Assembly (NCBI GenBank): GCA_000403335.2
Contig: KE159628.1
Location: 913,263-977,262, forward strand
Length of the DNA stretch: 64,000 nucleotides
Direction of reading: 5' to 3'
Source of the DNA: Lachnospiraceae bacterium MD335
GTDB lineage: Bacteria; Bacillota; Clostridia; Lachnospirales; Lachnospiraceae
The notes beneath the pieces were generated by a model. That model searched no databases. It saw only the letters and a program-made list of their open reading frames with translations, and was not told the origin of the DNA. Made by a program: the position numbers and the translations under genes. Positions within the stretch are counted from its first letter, which is position 1, and each line of letters starts with the position of its first letter. Positions 18,236 to 26,050 of this stretch are shown here, piece after piece.

Positions 18236-18300
18236 TACGCTGAGGCAAACGTTGCCTTGGCGTATCAAATCCTTACATGCAGGCTTGTATTGATACAGGC
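18236..18300 (+). promoter_or_regulatory. Two stable hairpins between pfl small genes
   Basis: Hairpin A: TACGC/GCGTA outside AGGCAA/TTGCCT with a symmetric TG/TG internal loop (18236-18264). Hairpin B: GCTTGTAT/ATACAGGC with a two-base turn (18283-18300). No T-tract follows either, so they look like RNA-processing or stability elements that could set the ratio of core to glycyl-domain mRNA. Hairpin B resembles the one before uppP. Confidence 0.55.
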
Positions 18301-18343
18301 TTGTGAACATAGCAGATTTTAAAAATTTTAGGAGGTATGAAAA

Positions 18344-18583
18344 ATGGACAACGCAGCACAGGTTGATAACTTAGTATCTTTATTAGACGGTTATGCTACA
18401 AAGGGTGGACACCACCTGAACGTTAATGTATTGAACAGAGACACACTGTTAGACGCACAGAAGCATCCTGAGAACTATCCTCAGCTTACAATTCGTGTTT
18501 CAGGCTACGCTGTAAACTTCATCAAGCTTACACCGGAGCAGCAGGCAGACGTTATCTCTCGTACATTCCATGAGGCAATCTAA
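18344..18583 (+). CDS. Stand-alone glycyl-radical domain of pyruvate formate-lyase (GrcA-like)
   Basis: A 79-aa protein that is the missing C-terminus of the core at 15929: [28 protein letters not shown], then [15 protein letters not shown] with the radical glycine G54, and the [11 protein letters not shown] end. Core plus this domain totals 758 aa, the size of a normal enzyme. The E. coli spare-part protein YfiD/GrcA (127 aa) has a comparable domain but an unrelated N-terminus; here the sequence follows the pyruvate formate-lyase C-terminus throughout. Strong RBS GGAGG. A terminator follows at 18597. Confidence 0.92.
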   Translation: MDNAAQVDNLVSLLDGYATKGGHHLNVNVLNRDTLLDAQKHPENYPQLTIRVSGYAVNFIKLTPEQQADVISRTFHEAI

Positions 18584-18596
18584 TTGTAAATGAATA

Positions 18597-18641
18597 AAAG
18601 CCGTTACTTTGTGATTAAAAACGCAGAGTAACGGCTTTTTT
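18597..18641 (+). terminator. Terminator of the pfl operon
   Basis: A 12-bp stem AAAGCCGTTACT (18597-18608) pairs with AGTAACGGCTTT (18627-18638) and continues into T residues. Confidence 0.85.
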
Positions 18642-18682
18642 GCATGGATGCTTTTTATATCGGTTCTTATGTTTACAACGCA

Positions 18683-18711
18683 TTGTTTGTATTGTTTAGA
18701 CATGCTATAAT
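18683..18711 (+). promoter_or_regulatory. Promoter of the secreted DUF5722-like gene
   Basis: TTGTTT (18683-18688), 17-bp spacer, TATAAT (18706-18711), about 70 nt before the ATG. Confidence 0.6.
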
Positions 18712-18780
18712 GTACAGCGTAAGTTAATACATCATAAATCTGTGTAAGGTGCAGATTACAAAACAAGAAAGAGGTGTTTT

Positions 18781-20397
18781 ATGCAAAAGGAACGGGGGAT
18801 TAAGAAAACAAAACGGTGGGTGTCGGCAATCCTGCTTGCTATGCTTTTGGCGGTATGTATTCCGGCATTGGCATTTGCGGCAAACGTTACACTGACGGTA
18901 AACAGTTGTGCTATAACAGGTAAGGATGTAACCGTAACGGTATCAGGTGCACCGGCGCAGGCAGCGGACGGAATGTATTACTTGTTTGAATTGAAACCAT
19001 ACGAAGAGGAAATCGGCGCGCGTCAGAATTACTGTGCGATGGCTCCGGCAGCAGAGATTGCGACATTTACGACATCACTTGATTTTAATACGGCAAATTC
19101 CAAACTGTATTCGCGTTTTGTAGTGGCAGTTTCGGAAAACGGCATGTTTGTTCCGGTCAGCAATGCGTCGTACATCACAAATCCGGAAGCCGTTGCAGCG
19201 AAGGCAACAGGGTATCCGGTTCGAAGCAGGAAAGGCTTAACTGCGGACTGGCAGTATAGCAGTGATTTGTCTGCACTTGGAGCGGGATATGCCGCATATG
19301 AGCTTGACATTAGCCGTTTTTTTGCAGGCGGCGGCACGAATTATACATATAACGGCAAGACATACAGTTTTAATTCCGGCGTTGTCAGCGAATATGATAT
19401 TGTATGTCAGAAGTTTGCGAAGGAAGGCTGCAACGTGATTATGGTAATCAAGAATTCCTTCAATCCGGCAACGGCAGATTTGATTGCTCCTTTGGGACGC
19501 ATACCGGGCAAGAACTGCTATGCGATGAACGTTTCAGAGCAGGCGGGTGCGGAGAAGATTGCGGCATTAATGTCGTTTCTTGCAAACAGGTATTCGGGTG
19601 ATAAGGGAACGATTCACTCATGGATTATCGGCAACGAGATAAACAACAATTCGCCGTGGCATTATGCGGGCGACATGGGAGAACAGCAGTTCTCTGAGTA
19701 TTATGCAAAAGAGTTTCGACTTTGCTATAATGCAATCAAGAGTCAGAATGCAGGCGCAAGAGTATTCATTAACATTGATCAGCGTTGGACGCATACGGAC
19801 GCCAATACACTTGCATATAAGGGCAGAGATGTTTTAGATCATTTTGCACAGTCTATCAGTGCATCCGGCAATATTGACTGGGGACTATCAATCCACCCGC
19901 ATCCGGTTCCGCTGTTTAACTGCCAGTTTTGGAATTTGCCGCCCGGATATTCCGGAATGAGAAATCTTGTTGTTCATTCTGATGATACAGGAATGGTCAA
20001 TCCGACAAATTTAGAGGTTGTCACAAACCATATGGCACAGCCGTTTTTGCTTGCACCAAGCGGCAATGTACGTCATATTCTGATTTCTGAGATGGGCTTT
20101 ACATCGGCGAATCCGAGCCTGCCGACAGACCAAAATATTCAGGCGGCGGCAATGCAGTATGCGTATAAGCTGGCGGCATCCAATCCGTTTATCGAGGGTA
20201 TTGTTATTCACAGACAGATTGACCATGCTTCCGAGGTTGCAAATGACGGTATGGCAGTTGGTATCAGAGATGCCGGCGGAGCGCCGAAGGTATCGTTTAA
20301 TATGTTCAAATTTATGGATACCGCTGACCCGACGTATGCGAACTTTGCGCTGCCGTACATTGGCGCTTCAAGCTGGGCGGATGTTGGGTTGAATTAA
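18781..20397 (+). CDS. Secreted glycoside-hydrolase-like protein, probably DUF5722 family
   Basis: 538 aa with a clear signal peptide (basic N-terminus, hydrophobic 19-34, cleavage near AFA-AN). The C-terminal two thirds look like a (beta/alpha)8 glycosidase of the GH-A clan type: GNEINNN could give the acid/base glutamate (near 284) and ISEMGFTS the nucleophile (near 438), with SIHPHPVP between. Substrate unknown. Stand-alone unit with its own promoter and terminator. Family naming is from memory of the HPHPVPLFN-type motif, hence moderate certainty; a catalytically active secreted glycosidase is an inference. Confidence 0.65.
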   Translation: MQKERGIKKTKRWVSAILLAMLLAVCIPALAFAANVTLTVNSCAITGKDVTVTVSGAPAQAADGMYYLFELKPYEEEIGARQNYCAMAPAAEIATFTTSLDFNTANSKLYSRFVVAVSENGMFVPVSNASYITNPEAVAAKATGYPVRSRKGLTADWQYSSDLSALGAGYAAYELDISRFFAGGGTNYTYNGKTYSFNSGVVSEYDIVCQKFAKEGCNVIMVIKNSFNPATADLIAPLGRIPGKNCYAMNVSEQAGAEKIAALMSFLANRYSGDKGTIHSWIIGNEINNNSPWHYAGDMGEQQFSEYYAKEFRLCYNAIKSQNAGARVFINIDQRWTHTDANTLAYKGRDVLDHFAQSISASGNIDWGLSIHPHPVPLFNCQFWNLPPGYSGMRNLVVHSDDTGMVNPTNLEVVTNHMAQPFLLAPSGNVRHILISEMGFTSANPSLPTDQNIQAAAMQYAYKLAASNPFIEGIVIHRQIDHASEVANDGMAVGIRDAGGAPKVSFNMFKFMDTADPTYANFALPYIGASSWADVGLN

Positions 20398-20427
20398 ATT
20401 GTATTACAAATAAATTATAATTGCGGA

Positions 20428-20459
20428 AACCGCCGGAGATTTAGCTTCGGCGGTTTTTT
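20428..20459 (+). terminator. Terminator
   Basis: An 11-bp stem AACCGCCGGAG/CTTCGGCGGTT (20428-20438, 20445-20455) followed by TTTTT. The rest of the 231-bp gap to 20629 has GC-rich inverted segments (20460-20515) but no recognised feature. Confidence 0.85.
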
Positions 20460-20628
20460 ACGCGCATGGATGCGCAAAGAAATGAAAGCTGCCCGCATCC
20501 GGCGCGCGGGTAGGAGCACAAACCCAATTTATAGTAGTTGCGCGGCATGGCGTTTTAGTGTAGACTGTAGGTAGCAGTAAACGGCGATAAGGCTGATCGT
20601 AATTGTTAATTTAGAAAGGGTATAAATA

Positions 20629-21795
20629 ATGGATACTATGAAACAAAGGAGACGTATGCCGCGGCAAGGCAGAGGCGGCAACATGGTTATTATCGTACTG
20701 CTTTTGCTCACAACGATAATATCCGCAACGCTTGCGGCAGTGTTTGGAATAGGGTATGTGCAGGGAAATCAGGAGAGAGGAGCGCTTGTCGCAGAATATG
20801 AGGCGCGGATTGCGCAGCTTGAGGCGGCAGCGCCTGCAAATTCCGACAGCTTGGAGGTGCCGGAGGCGGACACAGATACGACATCAAAAGAGTATGTCGA
20901 AGTTATGGGAGACGGCGAAAATGCAATCGACATCAGCGCGCTGCTTCAGGATAAGGAAAATGAGCTGGAAGCGTCCATTAAGGAGCGCATGAAAGAGCTT
21001 GTAATGGCGGAGGACGGCAGCCCGCTGAAAATGCTGCGTTCATTTTTCCCGGAAAATCTGATTTACGCGGATCAGGACGAGTATGTGTTTGCGCCCGTTC
21101 TTGACGGAGTGAAAAAGCACAATTATTCAGAAGAAAACTTTGTGGAAACGGACGACGGAGAAATGCAGTACATAGAAAATGGCACGGTTGTTTCACATAA
21201 GGGAATTGACGTGTCGAAGTATCAGGGCGATATTGACTGGGCAGCGGTGGCATCGGACGGTGTAGAGTATGCTTTTGTAAGGCTTGGATTGCGCGGATAC
21301 GGCTCAGGGAAGCTGGTACTTGACGAATATTTTGACCAAAATATGCGCGGCGCAAAGGAGGCGGGAATAAAAACCGGAGTTTACTTCTTTACACAGGCGA
21401 TAACCGTTGAGGAGGCAATAGAAGAAGCAGATTATGTGTTGGAAAATATCACGGGTTACGATGTGTCGTATCCGGTCGTATTTGACGTGGAAATGATTGT
21501 CAATGATGACGGCAGGGCAAACGGGCTCTCACAGAAGGACCGCACGGATATTACGATTGCATTCTGCGACAGGATAAAGGCGGCTGGCTTTACGCCGATG
21601 ATATACGGGAATGTTAAATGCTTCACAAAGCTGCTGGATATGACAAGGTTAAACGATTATGAAAAGTGGTATGCTTTTTATGACGATTATATGTATATGC
21701 CGTATGAAGTGGGAATTTGGCAGTATACGGAGAAAGGAAAGGTAGCAGGGATTAATACGGGCGTTGATCTTAATATTTCTTATAAGGAATATTAA
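20629..21795 (+). CDS. Membrane-anchored GH25 (lysozyme-type) protein
   Basis: 388 aa. A transmembrane anchor (about 20-45) is followed by a charged linker and a C-terminal GH25 muramidase domain starting at KGIDVSKYQGDIDWAAV (about 190), with FDVEM (catalytic-type DxE, near 287) and GIWQYTEKGKV.. GVDLN near the end. GH25 enzymes cleave the MurNAc-GlcNAc bond of peptidoglycan. The anchor suggests action at the outer face of the membrane. The sirtuin gene follows 46 nt downstream. Confidence 0.87.
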   Translation: MDTMKQRRRMPRQGRGGNMVIIVLLLLTTIISATLAAVFGIGYVQGNQERGALVAEYEARIAQLEAAAPANSDSLEVPEADTDTTSKEYVEVMGDGENAIDISALLQDKENELEASIKERMKELVMAEDGSPLKMLRSFFPENLIYADQDEYVFAPVLDGVKKHNYSEENFVETDDGEMQYIENGTVVSHKGIDVSKYQGDIDWAAVASDGVEYAFVRLGLRGYGSGKLVLDEYFDQNMRGAKEAGIKTGVYFFTQAITVEEAIEEADYVLENITGYDVSYPVVFDVEMIVNDDGRANGLSQKDRTDITIAFCDRIKAAGFTPMIYGNVKCFTKLLDMTRLNDYEKWYAFYDDYMYMPYEVGIWQYTEKGKVAGINTGVDLNISYKEY

Positions 21796-21841
21796 AATAA
21801 GTTGGAAAAATGATTTATTATGGAAAGGAGCGGTTCACAAT

Positions 21842-22567
21842 ATGAAGGCGGAAATTGAAAAGCTGCAGCAAATGATTGACGAAAGTAAAAAAATCGTATT
21901 TTTCGGAGGCGCAGGCGTCTCGACGGAGAGCGGCATTCCGGACTTTCGGAGTGTGGACGGACTTTATAATCAGAAGTATGATTATCCGCCTGAGACCATT
22001 TTGAGTCATACCTTTTATATGAAAAGACCGGACGAATTTTTCCGGTTTTACAGGGACAAGATGCTGTTTACCGACGCGAAACCGAATGCAGCGCATGCAG
22101 CGCTTGCGAAGCTCGAGGAGGCGGGGAAACTTACGGCGGTTGTCACGCAGAATATTGACGGACTTCACCAGTCGGCAGGCAGCAAAAAGGTTTTGGAGCT
22201 GCATGGCAGTGTATTGAGAAATTATTGTGAAACATGCCGCAAATTTTATGATATTGATGCTGTCCTGAATTCTTCCGGCGTGCCTTTCTGCGAGTGCGGC
22301 GGCAGGATTAAGCCGGATGTGGTGCTCTATGAAGAGGGGCTTGACCAAAACACACTGTCCGAGTCGGTGCGTGCAATCAGCGAGGCGGATATGCTGATTA
22401 TCGGCGGAACGTCGCTTGCGGTTTATCCGGCGGCGGGTCTGATTGATTACTATCATGGCAATAAGCTTGTGCTTATTAATAAAACGCCGACCGCGCGCGA
22501 CACAATGGCGAATTTGGTGATTACCGACAGTATCGGGGAAGTGTTTTTGCAGATTAAGATCGTGTGA
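21842..22567 (+). CDS. NAD-dependent protein deacylase, Sir2 family
   Basis: 241 aa from ATG 21842 with GGAAAGGAG upstream. Sirtuin motifs are clear: GAGVSTESGIPDFRS (about 20-34), VVTQNIDGLHQSAG (about 101-114), catalytic histidine in LHGS, and a zinc ribbon of four cysteines (CETC and CEC.. region, about 129-152). It removes acyl groups from lysines using NAD+. A short cysteine pattern CEC-G instead of CxxC on the second half of the ribbon is a variant seen in several Firmicutes sirtuins. Confidence 0.92.
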   Translation: MKAEIEKLQQMIDESKKIVFFGGAGVSTESGIPDFRSVDGLYNQKYDYPPETILSHTFYMKRPDEFFRFYRDKMLFTDAKPNAAHAALAKLEEAGKLTAVVTQNIDGLHQSAGSKKVLELHGSVLRNYCETCRKFYDIDAVLNSSGVPFCECGGRIKPDVVLYEEGLDQNTLSESVRAISEADMLIIGGTSLAVYPAAGLIDYYHGNKLVLINKTPTARDTMANLVITDSIGEVFLQIKIV

Positions 22568-22611
22568 GGCAGTGTTTTTCATTGAACCTGGTTAAGGCGG
22601 TATGGAGGGTA

Positions 22612-22692
22612 GTGTGAAAAATAAATTTTTCACACGGCAAATTTGTGCTCACGCCCCAATTTGCAGACTGAGAAAGGAACATGGCTATTATA
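22612..22692 (+). repeat. Two-hairpin start-codon-proximal element, copy c
   Basis: Hairpin 1: perfect 10-bp stem (22612-22621 with 22626-22635, loop TAAA). Hairpin 2: GCAAATTTG (22637-22645) with CAATTTGC (22657-22664). Then GACTGAGAAAGGAACATGG to the ATG at 22693. It is the copy closest to the thiI leader. Confidence 0.74.
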
Positions 22693-23040
22693 ATGAAAAG
22701 TCGGATTATAGGTTATCGCATGAAAATTGATACGCTGTTGGCGCAGCCGCCGGAGGATGTGCAGTGGGAGCCGATATTACAGGAACACCTGACACAAGTG
22801 TCATTTTTTCAGCATGAGCGGTTGGTTCATTTGATTGTGACAGTGACGTTTGCGATTCTGACAATGATTGCGTTGGCGATTTATTGTATCGCGGAGTACA
22901 TACCGGTTTTGGCATTGATAGCGCTGCTTTTGGTACTGCTTGTTCCGTACATCGGGCATTATTATACGCTGGAGAATGAAGTACAGAAAATGTATCGGCA
23001 GTACGATGAGATATTGCGCAGGGTAAAGCGTGAAACATAA
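22693..23040 (+). CDS. Small two-helix membrane protein, function unknown
   Basis: 115 aa from ATG 22693 (MKSRIIGYRM); the in-frame ATG at 22681 lies in the leader element. Two adjacent hydrophobic helices occupy about 45-66 and 71-92, flanked by a soluble N-terminus and a charged C-terminal helix (ENEVQKMYRQYDEILRRV). I do not recognise a family. It precedes the DUF951 gene and the rpsF operon. Confidence 0.7.
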   Translation: MKSRIIGYRMKIDTLLAQPPEDVQWEPILQEHLTQVSFFQHERLVHLIVTVTFAILTMIALAIYCIAEYIPVLALIALLLVLLVPYIGHYYTLENEVQKMYRQYDEILRRVKRET

Positions 23041-23075
23041 ATAAAGCGGAAGCAGTGATGAAAAGGGGACGCGGA

Positions 23076-23267
23076 ATGGATTATGAAGTAGGTGACATTG
23101 TAAAGTTGAAGAAGAAACACCCGTGCGGCAGCTTTGACTGGGAAATTCTGCGCGTCGGTGCGGATTTCCGGCTCAAATGTACGGGCTGCGGACATCAGAT
23201 TATGATTGCGCGCCGTCAGGTGGAAAAGAGCACGAAGGAATTGTCAAAGCGGCAGCAGGAGCAGTGA
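23076..23267 (+). CDS. DUF951 family protein (YyzM-like)
   Basis: 63 aa from ATG 23076 (MDYEVGDIVKLKKKHPCG), with AAGGGG eight bases upstream. The pattern HPCGSFDWEILRVGADFRLKC then CGH is typical of DUF951, a zinc-finger-like family of unknown function that lies next to rpsF-ssb-rpsR in Firmicutes, as here. Confidence 0.87.
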   Translation: MDYEVGDIVKLKKKHPCGSFDWEILRVGADFRLKCTGCGHQIMIARRQVEKSTKELSKRQQEQ

Positions 23268-23300
23268 GTGGAAAAATTCTAAGAAAATACTGGCAAAGTC

Positions 23301-23404
23301 TTGCAAAAAGATACAAGCTATGGTATCATAAATTTTCGTGATATATAAAAAATCCTTGCTTTTCCGATAAGGGGAAAGGCCAGAGACCAAAAGGAGGTAA
23401 CAAG
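23301..23404 (+). promoter_or_regulatory. Promoter and leader of the rpsF operon
   Basis: TTGCAA (23301-23306), 17-bp spacer, TATCAT (23324-23329). The leader has a hairpin CTTTTCC/GGGAAAG (23359-23365 with 23372-23378) containing a CCG in the loop-side strand, then AAAGGAGG. rpsF leaders in many bacteria carry an S6:S18-binding motif with a conserved CCG; this hairpin is a candidate, not a confirmed match. Confidence 0.55.
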
Positions 23405-23695
23405 ATGAACAAATATGAATTAGCCGTTGTTGTCAGCGCGAAGCTTGAGGACGATGACAGAGCAGCTACCGTCGAGAAAGTGAAAAACATGATTACAAAG
23501 CACGGCGGTACAATCACAAACGTAGATGAGTGGGGTAAGAAGAGACTTGCTTACGAAGTACGTAAGATGAAGGAAGCCTTTTACTATTTCATCCAGTTTG
23601 ATGGCGAATCAGATGTTCCGGCAGAAGTTGAGTCAAGAATTCGTCTCAACGAGAATGTTGTCAGATATTTGTGCGTTAGACAGGACGAGGAATAG
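23405..23695 (+). CDS. rpsF: 30S ribosomal protein S6
   Basis: 96 aa with the S6 fold pattern: MNKYELAVVVSAKLEDDD start, GGTITNVDEWGKKRLAYEV core and the FYYFIQFD strand. Binds the 16S rRNA central domain with S18. First gene of rpsF-ssb-rpsR. Confidence 0.97.
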   Translation: MNKYELAVVVSAKLEDDDRAATVEKVKNMITKHGGTITNVDEWGKKRLAYEVRKMKEAFYYFIQFDGESDVPAEVESRIRLNENVVRYLCVRQDEE

Positions 23696-23738
23696 AAAAT
23701 ACGCAGATAGGACTGCGTATCGTGGGAGAACTTAAAAT

Positions 23739-24191
23739 ATGAATAAAGTAATTTTAATGGGACGCTTAACAAGAGATCCTGAGGTAAGATATACACAGGG
23801 TGATAATCAGATGGCAATTGCAAGATATACGCTTGCGGTTGACAGACGGTTTAACCGCAGCGGCGATGACAACACAGCAGATTTTATTTCGTGTGTTGCG
23901 TTTGGCAAGTCGGGGGAATTTGCAGAACGGTATCTGCGCAAGGGTACAAAGATTGCCGTGACAGGTCGTATTCAGACTGGAAGCTATACCAATAAGGACG
24001 GCGTAAAAGTTTACACCACAGACGTTGTTGTTGAAGATCAGGAATTTGCAGAGAGCAAAAACAGTAACGGTAACAGCAGCTTTGACGGAAACTATGGCGG
24101 CGGAAACAGCAGCCAGCCTGCACCGATGGCGGCGGGTGACGGTTTCATGAATATTCCGGACGGAATAGACGAGGAATTACCGTTTAATTAA
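23739..24191 (+). CDS. ssb: Single-stranded DNA-binding protein
   Basis: 150 aa: N-terminal OB fold (MNKVILMGRLTRDPEVRYT, DFISCVAFGKSGEFAERYL), Gly/Ser/Asn-rich linker and the acidic tip DEELPFN that recruits repair and replication proteins. Sits between rpsF and rpsR as in other Firmicutes. Confidence 0.96.
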   Translation: MNKVILMGRLTRDPEVRYTQGDNQMAIARYTLAVDRRFNRSGDDNTADFISCVAFGKSGEFAERYLRKGTKIAVTGRIQTGSYTNKDGVKVYTTDVVVEDQEFAESKNSNGNSSFDGNYGGGNSSQPAPMAAGDGFMNIPDGIDEELPFN

Positions 24192-24231
24192 TCCTGAATG
24201 ATTTGAGATTTTAAAGATAGGAGGCTTTATC

Positions 24232-24495
24232 ATGGCTTTTAATAAAACTGAGAAGACTGATTCTCCGATGAAGAGAAGAGGCGGTATTCGTAGAAGAAAA
24301 AAAGTTTGCGTATTTTGCGGCAAGGACAATGTAATTGATTATAAGGATACAGCAAAGTTAAAGAGATATGTGTCTGAGAGAGGCAAAATTCTTCCGAGAA
24401 GAATTACGGGTAACTGTGCAAAGCATCAGAGAGCGCTTACAGTAGCAATTAAGCGTGCACGTCACTTAGCGCTTATGCCTTATACAATGGATTAA
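24232..24495 (+). CDS. rpsR: 30S ribosomal protein S18
   Basis: 87 aa with [14 protein letters not shown] near the start and the [19 protein letters not shown] core. The C-x2-C pair makes this a zinc-type S18 N-terminus. RBS AGGAGG; last gene of the operon. Confidence 0.97.
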   Translation: MAFNKTEKTDSPMKRRGGIRRRKKVCVFCGKDNVIDYKDTAKLKRYVSERGKILPRRITGNCAKHQRALTVAIKRARHLALMPYTMD

Positions 24496-24513
24496 GATGA
24501 AATAAGAAACGAG

Positions 24514-24553
24514 AAGACCAATGAACGCTTTAACACTGTTCATTGGTCTTTTT
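24514..24553 (+). terminator. Terminator of the rpsF operon
   Basis: A perfect 13-bp stem (24514-24526 with 24538-24550) followed by T residues. Confidence 0.88.
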
Positions 24554-24605
24554 GATGCGGGAAGTAACCTTCCCTGCCGGATTAAAAAGGAAAGGAAGAA
24601 AAGAT

Positions 24606-25856
24606 ATGGAGAAAAAAATGTATTCCGCAGTCGTGGAAAATTTTTTAAGATATGTGAAAATCGATACGCAGTCGCTTGAGCAGTATGCCGACAAAACGCC
24701 GTCTACCGAAAAACAGCGGGATTTGGCAGTTCTGCTGCGGGACGAGCTTTTGGTGTTAGGCGCATCGAACGTGCGTTATGATGAGGAGCATTGTTATGTT
24801 TACGCGGAAATTCCGTCCAATTTAAGGGTAAAAAAACGTGTTCCGAAAATCGGGTTTATTGCGCATATGGATACTTCCGAGGCAGTGAGCGGTGCAAACG
24901 TCAAGCCACGCATAATTGAGAATTATGACGGAGAGGACATTGTACTTGACGAGAAGCTGAACATTGTGACACGCGTGTCGGAATTTCCGATGTTAAAGGC
25001 GTGCAAAGGAAAGAGCCTGATTGTGACGGACGGCAGTACGCTGCTTGGCGGGGACGATAAAGCAGGTGTGGCGGAAATTATGGCAATGGCGGAATACTTT
25101 CTAAGACACCCAGAGGTAGAGCATGGAAAAATCTGCATCGGCTTTACACCGGACGAGGAGGTAGGAAACGGTGTGGCGTTTTTTGACATTGACGGATTTG
25201 ACGCGGATTATGCTTACACGGTTGACGGCGGGGAACTCGGTGATATGAGCTACGAGTGTTTTAATGCGGCAGGCGCGACGCTTACGGTGAAGGGAAAGAG
25301 TGTTCACCCCGGCTATGCGAAGAATATTATGAAAAATGCCATTACGCTTGCGTATGAATTTATCAGTACCATTTCGGGAGAGTGTCCGGAAAATACGGAG
25401 GGCTATGGGGGATTTTACCATGTGGACAGCATTCATGGAGATGTGGAGAAGGCGGTTGTGGAATTTATTATTCGTGACCATGACAGCAAAAAATTTGAGC
25501 AAAGGATACAAACGGTCAGAAACAATGTTGAGATGTTAAATAGTAAGTACGGTGAAAAACGGTTTACGGTGGAAATCAAGGAGCAGTACCGCAATATGCG
25601 GGAGCGGATTGAGAAGGAGCTTTATATCGTTGAGTATGCGGTTGAGGCAATGCGGCGCGCGGGAGTAGAGCCAAAGGTTTCGCCGATTCGCGGCGGTACT
25701 GACGGAGCAAGGCTTTCTTTTGACGGTCTGCTGTGCCCGAATATTTGTACGGGTTCAGAAGGGCATCATGGCAGAAATGAATTTGCATGCATAGAAGACA
25801 TGGAAACGATTGTGGAAATCCTGAAAAATATTGTGTTACTTCCCTGCAGTGAGTAG
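24606..25856 (+). CDS. pepT: Peptidase T
   Basis: An M20 aminotripeptidase of 416 aa starting at ATG 24606 (AAAGGAAGG upstream). Metal and catalytic motifs: AHMDTSEAVSG (H and D, near 80-90), LLGGDDKAGVAE (bridging D), FTPDEEVGNGV (catalytic and metal glutamates), VDGGELG (D ligand) and the final EGHHGRNEFA histidine. It cleaves N-terminal residues from tripeptides in the cytosol. Length is normal. Confidence 0.95.
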   Translation: MEKKMYSAVVENFLRYVKIDTQSLEQYADKTPSTEKQRDLAVLLRDELLVLGASNVRYDEEHCYVYAEIPSNLRVKKRVPKIGFIAHMDTSEAVSGANVKPRIIENYDGEDIVLDEKLNIVTRVSEFPMLKACKGKSLIVTDGSTLLGGDDKAGVAEIMAMAEYFLRHPEVEHGKICIGFTPDEEVGNGVAFFDIDGFDADYAYTVDGGELGDMSYECFNAAGATLTVKGKSVHPGYAKNIMKNAITLAYEFISTISGECPENTEGYGGFYHVDSIHGDVEKAVVEFIIRDHDSKKFEQRIQTVRNNVEMLNSKYGEKRFTVEIKEQYRNMRERIEKELYIVEYAVEAMRRAGVEPKVSPIRGGTDGARLSFDGLLCPNICTGSEGHHGRNEFACIEDMETIVEILKNIVLLPCSE

Positions 25857-26050
25857 AAAAAACCCGCTTTTCCCCAAACAAGTGTATATTAAGACAAAAT
25901 ATGCTATGGAACTTTGCTTAAATTGATGTTATACTTAAATAGTATCAGCAGATAAAATTTCATATTAAAAATTAAATATATTTAGGAAAAATCCCGACTT
26001 TCGTTGCGGAAGGCAATGGTGAATTTGGCAGGAATGGGAGATTAGTATAC

